DNA of 64,000 nt. Origin: Bicyclus anynana (taxonomy: Eukaryota > Arthropoda > Insecta > Lepidoptera > Nymphalidae). Both the position numbers and the translations under genes were made by a program. The stretch lies in contig NC_069102.1 of the NCBI RefSeq assembly GCF_947172395.1, positions 11,680,250-11,744,249 on the forward strand. The letters run 5' to 3'. Below are positions 42,119-52,400 of the stretch, piece by piece. How positions within the stretch are numbered: position 1 is the stretch's first letter; each line of letters begins with the position of its first letter. Below the pieces are notes generated by a model. The model searched no databases and was not told the origin of the DNA. It worked only from the letters and a program-made list of their open reading frames with translations.

Positions 42119-43470
42119 TTACAATCTTCTCACTTTTTTGTCATCCGGCTTCTCAACAGTCCTCTTACGTTTAAATAGCAGGATGTGTGGCTCTGAAAAG
42201 AATAAAAAAATGTGTACTAATATTATAAAGGCTTAAGTTAATGTGTGTGTAAGTATGAGTATGTTGTTGCTGCTAATCTAACCTAACCTAACCAATTTGG
42301 CTGAAGTAAACTAAAAAAAAAAATGGTGAGGAAATTGTCTGAAACAAGACTTTTGACTGACACTTACAATTAAAAAAAAATTTACTTGAAATGTAATATT
42401 ATCTAATTTATTATTAAGAAAAAGATCATTTGCTATCTTTTAAAACAAGACTGTCATGCTAGTAAAAAATCGTATTTTCCATAGCTTCAGGTGATGAGTC
42501 CAGCCCTATATGCATTTTTTTTTAATTCTTAAAAGTTAGCCCTTGACTCTCACCTGATGGTAAGTGATGATGCAATCTAAGATGGAATTGAGCTAACTTG
42601 TTAGGAGGAAGATGAAAAGCCCCTTTCAGTTTCTAAACAACATTGTACTGGAACTGTCGCCCGCATATCATGGGAGTGTTATCAACCAACTTGCCAGACT
42701 ATATATCGCTTGGCAGTATGTATATACTGATGATGATGACTTCAGAATAAAAGGGCTAATATTTATACCTGGTGTGTGCATCATATAGTGTTCCCAGCCC
42801 TGGCTCTGCTGCACACCAATGCTCCTCCACTCCTGCTCTGACATCAGATGGTTTTTTGGCACCAACTTCACCATTTCCTTAGGCAACACCACATGCCTGA
42901 AATTACATCACACTCTTATTATATTATATGTAAATTATTTAACACTAGCTGACGCCCAGCAGTTCCAACCGCATAGTTACTGTTCCTATGAAAAATCAGC
43001 GATAAATTATAGCCTATGAGACTCACAAATAACGTGGCTTTCTAGTGGGAAAAGAATTTTCAAAATCATTCAATAGATTCAGAGATTACATCCTACAAAT
43101 TTACCTCTATAAAATATTAGTATAGAAGTATAGGTAGATGAAATTTCCACACATTATACACAACGCTGGTACTTATAGTGCTATAGAACACTAAAGTCTT
43201 GTACTCATATCTTTTTTATGCATAAACCTTTGCAGATATTTCTTAGTGTAACAGTACTTACAATAAAATAGAAAGTGCTGGAAATTTCCAGAGATTTGTT
43301 TTATTTTTGTCTTTACGCAGTAAAACTAAAGCGTAAATACAATTATAATGCAAGTAAATTGATAAATTCTATATATTTGATCATAATCAATAATTAAAAT
43401 GATAATGTACAGACCTGTATTCATTTTCATCGTCGTAATATTTGTCAGAATAGTAAATTTCCCTCGTCAT
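42119..43470 (-). CDS. Cks: Cyclin-dependent kinase regulatory subunit (Cks), 3 exons
   Basis: Exons 43470-43415, 42896-42769 and 42192-42119 join in phase to 85 residues. Cks proteins bind Cdk1/Cdk2 and recognise phospho-threonine on Cdk substrates, promoting processive phosphorylation and mitotic progression in the nucleus. Diagnostic motifs: IYYSDKYYDDENEYRH at the N-terminus, VVLPKEMVKLVPKNHLMSE, EWRSIGVQQSQGWEHYM, and HxPEPHILLF (here HTPEPHILLFK), which is the hinge strand and Cdk-binding segment. The anion-site residues (Lys and Arg of the YSDKYY/EYRH region, the Ser of LMSE, Trp and Arg of EWR) are present. After the conserved core comes a basic tail, RKRTVEKPDDKKVRRL, longer than the tail of vertebrate CKS1. 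Intron 2 carries a SINE B and intron 1 a Helitron-like piece. Confidence 0.95.
42519..42725 (-). mobile_element. SINE family B in a Cks intron
   Basis: Minus-strand body (AAAAGTTAGCCCTTGACTC, CACCTGATGGTAAGTGATGA), interrupted after GTACTGGAACTG by about 35 unrelated bases, with a last relic CGCTTGGCAGTATG. It is transcribed in sense with Cks and ends about 45 bp from the exon 2 donor. Confidence 0.75.
42944..43128 (-). mobile_element. Helitron-like repeat in Cks intron 1
   Basis: Minus strand: ACTAATATTTTATAGAGG at one end and the complement of CTAGCTGACGCCCAGC at the other, with CTCACAAATAACGTGGCTTT inside, also seen near 4960 and 10770. Confidence 0.55.
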
Positions 43471-44016
43471 TTTTCAAGTTTGTTTTTATAAGCTTGTAAA
43501 TAATAAAACTGATGCTTCAAATGTATTGGATACGCCAAATTAATAACTAAAAGAAACCTTATCTTCGCAGAAATTACAGAAAATATCACACGGCACAAAG
43601 AAGCTCTGTAAATTCAACTTTTAAACCAGCTTGACAGTTCGACAATTCGTTAACGAATAACGAATTTGAAAATTCAAAATAATGTCAGATACGTCATGCG
43701 TTCTAGAAGAAGATGCGTTCTATTTTAGCCGTTTGTGATGCGTTCCTTCAATGTTCCTCTGAAATCATAAGCTTTATTTTTTTATTGATTTGATTTCACC
43801 GTATTTAACCATTTTCAAATATGGAGCATACTATTTCTACAAGATTTCTAATAAGTTTGCGCTTTGAATTTGCATTATTTGACGCAAGGAACATATTTTT
43901 TGATATCCGTGATTTGACGTTTATTACCATAGAGTAGTATAATATTTATTACTTTATTTGTTTTGTTTAAAAGGCAGCAAAACAGCTGTTTTCAATTCTA
44001 TGGAGAAACTTGAAAA
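43471..44016. promoter_or_regulatory. Shared divergent promoter region (Cks / ZAD zinc finger)
   Basis: 546 bp separate the two start codons, which point away from each other. No recognised repeat lies between them. Both 5' UTRs must fit here, so the core promoters are only a few hundred bases apart. Confidence 0.6.
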
Positions 44017-47000
44017 ATGAATGAAAATAAATGTAGAATTTGTTTAGTAAGCACCAATTTATTGTTAAGTTTGTTTCACGGCTCAGAATCAACGATGATA
44101 AGTTCTAAAATTATGAATTTAGCAAATATTGAGGTAAAGTTTAACATAAAACAACTTGTTTGTTCAAATAAATATTTATTTCTATTAGTCACAATACACA
44201 GTATGAAATATAATTTATAAATATGTATTTCACAGATTTATCCACACGATGGCCTTCCTGCTACAATATGTGTAAGTTGTACACAAAAACTGGATGAATG
44301 TATTGAATTTATAAATCTGTGCAAGAAATCTGATAACGATTTGAGAAACAAAACATCTAATGTGATAGTTGAAGAGAAAAATATAGGATCCAAAAATAAT
44401 GATAGCGAGTTAAAATTGAGCTCTAAAGTTATATGTATACTTGATACAGAGGTAACTGATGTCACTCAAAAGGTGTCAGCAGAGGACCATACAATCAATA
44501 CAAGTGAACATAGAAAGCTGTCTCAAAAACAACAATGTTTTACATGTGGAAAACTTATGTCTTCTAGGTACTATTTGAAATGTTAGTTCATGGGCCTTAT
44601 TTTAAAATATACTAGCTATACTAACTAACTAGCTATACTGAACATATTTACCTGCATAGATTCCGTTTCCTTCCTAATTTGTACTAATATTATAAAGAGC
44701 TAAAGTTTGTGGTATTGTAGGGGGTAATCTCAGGATCTACAGAACCAACTAAAACGCCACGTTATTTGTGAGTGTCTCGGGAACAGAAACTGCATGGGTG
44801 ATACAGTATATATATCTATTCAAGACTGCATTTTTAGTAATGTTTGTAAATTTGTATCAAAGCACATTATAGCAATTGACCCGACTGCTCTGCCTGCAAT
44901 TTCAATGATAATAAAGTTGTAAAATGGGGCAGAACACAAACCTGACTAATTTATCCAAATCTCATTGTGATCTGTTTAGCCTTTCTGCTGGCCTATTCAC
45001 TATTTTGGTCATTATTGTTAACCTATTAAAATAGAAATCAAATAACAGAATGTCATATACCTACTGTGTGATATCCACCAGTAAGCACCGGATGACATTT
45101 TGATATAGAATCTCAATTATGTTTATGTCGTCAAAGATAGTGAATTAGCCTGCTGCAGATATAATATATTATATAGATAATTTTTTCAAATAAACATGTA
45201 TAATTTAGAAATAGGCAAGTATGCAATTTATGATTTAGAAATTTTTGGAATATTTAATCTCTTTAATATATCTGATGCCTTGCGGTTTCAACCACATAGT
45301 TACCATTCATGTAAGAACTGTGATATTAGTGCAATTATGTGTGTTACTGTTCTTTCAGATTTCGGCTCAAAACTCATTTAGCAACTCACATAAAAGAAAA
45401 ACAACATTCATGTACATACTGCAAGAAGCAATTTACTATAATTGAGAATTTAAATGCACATATGAGAACACACACGGTACCTATAAATCTTATTTATTAT
45501 GGAAACAATTTAATGCATGTTTGCCTTATTGGTATTGTGGTTAGGGTTGGTGGCTTCAATTCAAGAGGTCCTGGATTGGGCTATACTTCTTTTTCTTCTT
45601 TCTTCTGGGCCGTTTCCGCACTTAGCCATGTGCTTGGCCGTTGTGCGTGGGTCCCTCGGTGTAGGTTCCCGCTGGATTTATTCCATCCAGCCGAGCTCTC
45701 TCCAGAAGCTTAGCAGGCCGATTAGGCTATATTTTTTTTCTTTTTTTAAAAGAATATTTGCCACATCTTTTTAAATATGACCAATATTCCCATTCCCCTC
45801 CACTAGTTGGGAATGACTGTATTAGGAGTGGGTACAACAATAGACCAATAGGGGATCGAACTACCAACCTTCGGTAATTTGTCTATTGAGGTCTATTGTT
45901 TTGTTTATTGAGGCTCTATATAGTCACGAAATTTTATTTCTGTCAAGAAATTTTCATACTCCTTTGGAGTCTCCATTTGAATGAGGGGTTAGGCTAATTT
46001 AGTCCACCACGCTGGCCCAATGTGGATTAACAGACTTCATACATAGAAAATTTTAAAATTTATTCAGTATGCAGATTCCTCTTGATGTTTTTCCTGCACC
46101 GTTTGAGACACGCAATATTTAATTTCTTAAAATGCACACAACTGAAAAGTTCGGGTGCATGCCCCGGACCGAATTCGAACCCACACCCTCCGGAATCAGA
46201 GGCAGGGGTCATGTCCACTGGGCTATTACGGATTTGCGCTCAGCAATACTTTTTTTTTAATTCTGAATTGACTACAATGCTGGTGGAAAGTAATGATGAG
46301 GTCTAGGTTGGATCACGCTTGCCTAGAAGATGCCTATTCACTCTTGCCTTGAAGGTGCACAAATCATATGTGTTAGGAAACAGAAGGAAGGGGATTCCAC
46401 ATCTTCGCTGTTCACACATTTCATACATTCATGTTTATATTATACATTTTTTTATAGGGTGAAAAACCATATTGTTGTGATACTTGTGGTGAGAGATTTG
46501 CACAATCTTCCGGACTAATTGTACACAAACGTAAGCACACTGGCCAAACGCCTTACCAGTGTGTACTGTGTCCTCGCAGTTTTCAAACAATAGGAAACTT
46601 TAAATACCACATCAGGTTGGTAAAAGCATGCTCCTAACTTCGAGTTTGCTCTGAGATCTTATTTTTTTTATAGGACCGACATTCCTATTTCAACTAGTCG
46701 GATAAGAATGTATTAGGAGTGGTATATAGGATATCCCGTAATTAACGGATAAAACGCAAATGATACACCATCCATCGCGATCAAGCGATCATCAATTCTG
46801 CAGCGCGCTTAGGGATGAGGGTAGTAAAACAATTTCGAAACCGTACATATTTCGACTTACATCTTCTCATTACCAGTGACGAAGGATGGAATTTTGACGA
46901 AGGTAAGCCGTCCCAAAAAAAAGGAAATTCACACCGCTTGATACAAATCCCGGTTTCTCATTACAATAATTAATATATACGTATGGATTTTTAAAAGGTA

Positions 47001-47411
47001 ACTCGACAGGAATCGGCCTGTATGCATTCTTCGCCGCTGATCACTACTCATATCGCTAAGCGCGATTCTTGATGGTAAACTTGGTGGTGTGTGGCGAAAG
47101 ACAGAAATAATTTAAATAGCCTTTTTTTAATTTTCAGAGTTCATACAGGTGAAAGGAAGTTTGATTGCAATACTTGTGGCCGCGCCTTTATTACTAATGG
47201 CGACTTAAAACAGCACATAGCAACACACAGCGGGGAAAAACCACACATTTGTTCCATTTGTGGTGTAAGGTTTTCTCGTGCATCGAACTTAAAACGGCAC
47301 GTCATCTTTTTGCACAATGAAGAAAAGTGTTTACCATGCAACTATTGTCCATCGAAATTTGCTCGAAAAATTGATCTACTTAAACACGAAAAATGTCACA
47401 GAAATAAATAA
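44017..47411 (+). CDS. ZAD domain plus seven C2H2 zinc fingers, 5 exons
   Basis: Exons 44017-44133, 44236-44567, 45359-45476, 46458-46615 and 47138-47411 join in phase to 332 residues. The N-terminal ZAD (zinc-finger-associated domain) has CRIC at 6-9 and CVSC at 51-54, the four zinc ligands, and mediates dimerisation in insect transcription factors. A low-complexity linker follows. Then come seven C2H2 fingers from about residue 139 to the end, starting CFTCGKLMSSRFRLKTHLAT (assembled over the exon 2/3 junction), CTYCKKQF, CCDTCGERF, CVLCPRSF, CNTCGRAF, CSICGVRF and CNYCPSKF. Most are joined by TGEKP-like linkers (THTGEKPY, THSGEKPH). The fingers end four residues before the stop. It is a nuclear DNA-binding protein of unknown targets. 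Exact orthology to a named Drosophila gene cannot be given. Confidence 0.93.
44684..44800 (+). mobile_element. Helitron-like repeat, 5' part
   Basis: TACTAATATTATAAAGAGC and TAATCTCAGGATCTACAGAA, with CCACGTTATTTGTGAGTG. Intronic in the ZAD gene. Confidence 0.5.
45962..46232 (-). mobile_element. SINE family A, near full-length
   Basis: Minus strand, from GGGGTTAGGCTAATTTAGTC through TGCACCGTTTGAGACACGC to the tRNA-like head (CCGAATTCGAACCCACACCC; CCACTGGGCTATTACGG). It lies in intron 3 of the ZAD gene, antisense to it. Confidence 0.88.
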
Positions 47412-47487
47412 AATTTGAAAATACGAAAAAAATTTAAATGATTACCTATCAAGTAGTAGGTAAAAATAAATGAGTAGTTTTCGTCAT

Positions 47488-47724
47488 GTAAAGAGCTTAA
47501 TAAAAATGATAGGACAACAAAAGACCCGTTTATATACTAGTCTCGTCAGTGTTGCCAGCTATCTATAGTATAGATAGTTGGCAACACTTGGCAAACTATA
47601 TATATATATATACTATGTAATAGTTTGTGTCGTGTAAAAAGCTTCATAATAAAAATGATAGAACAACAAAAGACCCGTTTATATACTAGTCTCGTCAGTG
47701 TTGCCAACTATCTATACTATAGAT
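47488..47724. repeat. Duplicated 85-bp unit with internal hairpin
   Basis: Units near 47488-47575 and 47634-47724 share AACAAAAGACCCGTTTATAT, ACTAGTCTCGTCAGTGTTGC and CTATCTATA. In the first unit AGTGTTGCCAGCTATCTATA (47548-47567) pairs with 47569-47588 around a single base, with one mismatch. It lies 80 bp past the ZAD gene stop. (TA)n lies between the units. Confidence 0.8.
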
Positions 47725-48968
47725 CTGATTATTAAAATCAGTTGTACCTACCTACCGCTTACAGGTTAAAAGATATGGAAAATATTCTTTTTTCGTTTAA
47801 ATAAGTTTTAAGTCGTGTACAACCCTTTATAGCGCGGCTTTACGCACACAGCGCTGCACCATGAAATTAACTTTAACAATATCGAATAAATAGTAGATTG
47901 TTATACGAGGGGCTAAAAAGACCCATTATATACGAGGTATTTTTAGAGCCCGAGACGAAGGCGAGGGCCGCCTAAATAGAAACCGAGTTTATAATGGGTT
48001 TAGCCTCACGTGTTACACTCTGCTTTTCACTACGATTGCGAGAAATTATTTTTATTTTAATTGAAAATTAAATGTACAAAGTCTACAATTTTGGTTATTA
48101 AGGGAGATGCTTTTACCCAGTAACATAATTTCCGACTACTGTGAAGATAATTAATGAGTATGTGAGGTAAACGTGGGATATAATAGTTTAAAAAACTCCT
48201 TTCGTAAGTGAATCCATTGGTTGTTGTTTTCTCCACTTATTAATTTTTTCGTAAGTAAGTATTAAAGTAAATGCGTAAAGTCGAAACTTTGATGGTAACA
48301 GATTGAAAATTTCATCCATCTCCAAATTAGAATCACCATTCTCACTAGATGAAGACAACAATAACAATTATTGTTGAAAAATATGTAAGTTACGGTCACA
48401 AATTTACAATGAATTTCTGAAAAAAATGAAGTGTGTATTCACGCCAATTGGTTTTTAAATTCTCGTTTTTTAATTTTATTTTTTTCACATGAGAAAAAGG
48501 CAAAGGTATTACACCGTAAAGGATGTCCCATGTCTCCAAATCTTGCTCTATTCGCAACTCAATAAAAATTAAATAAAAAATGAACGCATTCCACAGACAA
48601 GAACGCTGCATTTAATTCCAATTTAAAGTTTTTTTAATTATTTTCAAAACAATCAGGGCCTTACCTAAAATGATTCTATTTTCGAATAAAACCTCCTCCG
48701 TTTTATAGTAGGCTAGTACTTGGCTAGTACTCGTAACAGACAAGAATTAAAAAAAACAAAATTACTTTAGCCCCTAGAGGCTGAAATGCTTGTTTAGCCC
48801 CGCTGTGGAGTGGTACTATGACAGTGTTTTTGAGCAAGAGTAGTGAAAATATTATTTTTAGCCAGTTATCGACTGTGGTTAAGGAAGGGACATGATGAAC
48901 AGATTCAGAGCATGGCATGATTTAACTCTGATTGCACTCCCAGGAGCGAGAATTTCTCCATAAGATAT
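47725..48968. other. Intergenic interval, no gene seen
   Basis: AT-rich. Around 47900-48005 a segment has GGGCTAAAAAGACCCATTAT and, about 100 bp on, TTTATAATGGGTTTAGCC, which are partly complementary and related to the GACCCGTTTATATAC units just upstream. No coding signal. Confidence 0.4.
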
Positions 48969-49346
48969 TGTTACGAACTAGGGTTCGAGGATTTGGAATT
49001 AAACAACTGGTGACTCGTATAAGACTTTATTTCACTCCTTCCAAGTATCAAAACACATTTCCAAACGTAGGCAATTCGTTGTCCAAAGTTCACTATAATT
49101 CACTTGTATCGCTTGTGTCACTCCGATGTTCACTTCACTTCGTTTCGAAGTTGGCTGCCGTATTAGCCGTCAGAACAATTTCCAGATTAATCTGGGAACG
49201 CCTACAAAACTCGCGTATGCCAAAGACGTTCTACGAAATTCCACGTAAACAAGGTCATAAATTATGGCTATCTCCAATCGTAGACAACCCGACATGGGCG
49301 AGCGATTATGAACCCTATGGCTGTAGTCATAGGGTTCTCCGTAACA
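48969..49346. mobile_element. Solo LTR (gypsy-like) with ATAT target duplication
   Basis: A 378-bp unit beginning TGTTACGAACTAGGG and ending TTCTCCGTAACA, with the classic TG...CA ends and matching inverted termini (TGTTACG / CGTAACA). It is flanked by ATAT on both sides (48965-48968 and 49347-49350), a 4-bp duplication of gypsy type. No internal retroelement sequence remains, so it arose by LTR-LTR recombination. A 150-residue frame across it is not a gene. Confidence 0.85.
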
Positions 49347-49401
49347 ATATAAAGGTGATAACACAAATCCATGTCTCACAATAATGAGGTTTTCATTTTC
49401 A

Positions 49402-52400
49402 TCAGTGTGGATTTGTATGTGAACTGAGGCCAGTGTGTTTCATTTTATGTCTTGTTAAGTCACCTTTACGTGCAAATTTAGAATTGCACATATCACATGC
49501 ATAAGGTTTTTCACCAGTGTGGATTTTCATGTGGCCTATTAAGTTACTTTTTTGTGCACATTTGTAATCGCATGTCATACAAGAAAAAGGTTTTTCACCA
49601 GTGTGCGTTCTTTTATGTCTTATTAAGTCACCTTTACGTGCAAATTTATAATTGCATGTCTCACAAGTATAAGGTTTTTCACAAATGTGGTTTCTTATGT
49701 AATCTATTAAACTACCTTTTGATGCACATTTATAATTGCATGTCTCACAAGAATGAGACTTTTCGTCAGTGTGGGTTCTCATATGATCTGTTGATATTTT
49801 TTTTTGTGCACATTTATAATGGCATTTCTCACTAGAACAAGGCTTTTGGCCAGTATGGATTATTTTGTGTCTTGATAAATCACTTTCGTGTGTACAGTTA
49901 TAATCGCACATATCACAAGAATACAGCTTTTGGCCAGTGTGAGTTCTCATGTGACTAATTAAATTACTTTTTTTTGCACTTTTATAATGGCATGAGTCAC
50001 AACTATAAGATTTCACACCAGTCTGGATTTTGACGCGTGGATTATCTATCACAGCTTCTTTGTATTTCTGGAAAATATCATATTCAACACAATTTGTCAA
50101 TGTATTTATATTTGTAGATGGTTCAGTGTCGCTCTGAGATAATTGGTTGTCCGGTACACACATGTTAGTTTCAAGGATTTGTTCGTTTTTCCAGATAGCA
50201 CCTACTTCTTCAGTTGACTGCACTTTGTTTCCGTTATTTGCCGCAAGTCTTGCGGATAGTGGGGCATCTGAAACAAACATCTAAATATATATATAACTCA
50301 AATGTGACTGACTGACATAGTGATCTATCAACACACAGCCCAAACCACTGGCCGGATCGGGCTGAAATTTGGCATGTAGGTAGATGTTATGACGTAGGCA
50401 TCCGCTATGAAAGGATTTTGATAAATTCCCAAGGGGATAAAATAGGGGATGAAAGTTTGTATGAAACTTTGTCAGTTTTGCGGCGATTTGGCTGAAATTT
50501 GGAATTAAAATAGATTTTAATTTGGCTTAACACATAGGTTACTTTTCATCCCGGAAAAATCCATGGTTCTCGCGGGATTTGTGAAAAACTGAATTCCATG
50601 CGGACGAAATCGCGGGCGTCCGCTTTATTTAATTGTTTTTATAATTTTTTTATAATTTACTCCGACAAACCTTTGCAACAGCTCTACTCTTACTCTCTGA
50701 AGTCTGTGTCCTTTATTCTTTTAGAAGTTAACCCTTGACTACAATCTCACTTGATGGTAAGTGATGATGCATTCTAAGATGAAAGCGGGCTAACTTGTTA
50801 GGACGAGGATGAAAATCCACACGATATCGTACCGATGGCGGTACGTCTTTGCGGTTAGGGTGGTAACTAGCCACGGCCGAAGTCTCCCACCAGCCAACTC
50901 CAACTCCAACGTTACGAAATGGCCGACAGTATGTTTGGCGTTTGGGAAAAAAAGATAAAAAACGCAATTTTTAAATTCGAGTTTCTAAAGTAATTGTTTA
51001 CTATTTTTAATAATTAAAATAAGTCTTTTTGGAACCTTTATTCCAGGTCATTATCATCGTTAAAAACCCATTCAGCTCACTTACTTGAAGTTCGAATGGA
51101 GTCTGCAGTCAGGGGATCATACAGCCTCTGGCTTCGTGTCCTGTGAAACAGAGCAGCAGAATCATTATCAACCCATATTCGGCTCACTGCTGAGCCCGAG
51201 TCTCCTCTCAGAATAAGAGGGGTTAGGCTGATAGTCCCACTACGCTGGCCCAATGCGGATTGGCAGACTTCACACACGCAGAGAATTAAGAAAAATCTCT
51301 GGTATGCAGATTTCCTCACGATTATTTCCTTCGCCGTTTGGGACACGTGATATTTAATTTCTTAAAATAACACAACTGAAATGTTGCAGGCGCATGCCCC
51401 GGACCGAATTCGAACCTACGCCCTCTGAGTCTATGGCAAAGGTATATCCACTACTATCACGTTTCTTAGATAAATTGTTCATTGAAAGCAAATTAAAACA
51501 AAAAAACAACAGTTCTGAAAACGGGATTAATGCAGTGCATAAGTGTTTATAACAACATAATTGGGTATTTGACCTTACAATATATTGATTTTTTTTTAAA
51601 AATTTAGAAAAATTAAATCAATATTAAATAATTAATACATAAAAACGAAAATTTTCGGGATAATTGTGAAATAAATAAGGCTCGCAAATTAAAAAGATAC
51701 GAAAATTTCAAATTAGTAAAAATAAAATATTACACGAAATTTCGTATAATTTTTCATAAAATGTAGTGTTTTTTTTGTTACGAGAATTATAAACATAAAC
51801 ACAAAATAACAAAGATATCTATAATTTTATATACGTCCATACAAGTTATAACTTTCAATAGTGAAACACTATTGAAAGTTTGTCGCGATTCACGATAACA
51901 GTACGTTTTATGAACATCATAAGGCAACTGTCACCGTACCCATGCTATGTGAAAAACACTTTAATAGTGTCATTGTATACTGACTTGTCCAGCGTGAGTG
52001 GGTCGCAGCTCGCAGCTGCTCGAGGCTCGCACACTTGTATCGCATCACTTGGGTCCTGTCAAATATAACACATTCACAATATCTGTCCAACTACAGAAGA
52101 CATTGTTCTAGATGTGCAGAGATATTTTTTTTATTCTATGACTAGTAGACCCGGTTAAGCTTCGCATTTATGTGCACTTCTTCCTATCCCTCCTCTACAC
52201 TACTCTACCCCTACCCTACCACTAAATGTTCGTATGGGAAATAGAAAAGGGTTGTTTTTATGGTTTTCCCGGCAATTATTCTAATTTTTCTCACTTTTTA
52301 CACCTTCCCTATACCTACACGATCATTTCAAGATCAAGATAAGATAAAATTGTTCAGAGTTTTAGCGAGACTAATGAACAGCAATTCATCTTTATATATT

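Noticed and set aside
41713..42174. Plus-strand 153-residue ORF overlapping the Cks last exon
   Set aside because: It lies antisense to the last Cks exon and its likely 3' UTR, has no family motif and an ordinary AT-driven composition.
48932..49384. Plus-strand 150-residue ORF
   Set aside because: It lies across the solo LTR (48969-49346). No retroviral or cellular domain is visible.
50267..50280. Alternative acceptor for the last exon of the THAP-ZAD gene (TTTCAG at 50268)
   Set aside because: It has a better pyrimidine tract, but it would break the frame with exon 5 and give an early stop in the finger exon. The TTTAG acceptor 13 bp upstream keeps frame.
52000..52061. Possible extra minus-strand exon (after TTTGACAG)
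   Set aside because: It is open for about 23 codons after a plausible acceptor, but every donor tried fails to join the finger exon in frame. It is not needed once the TTTAG acceptor is used.
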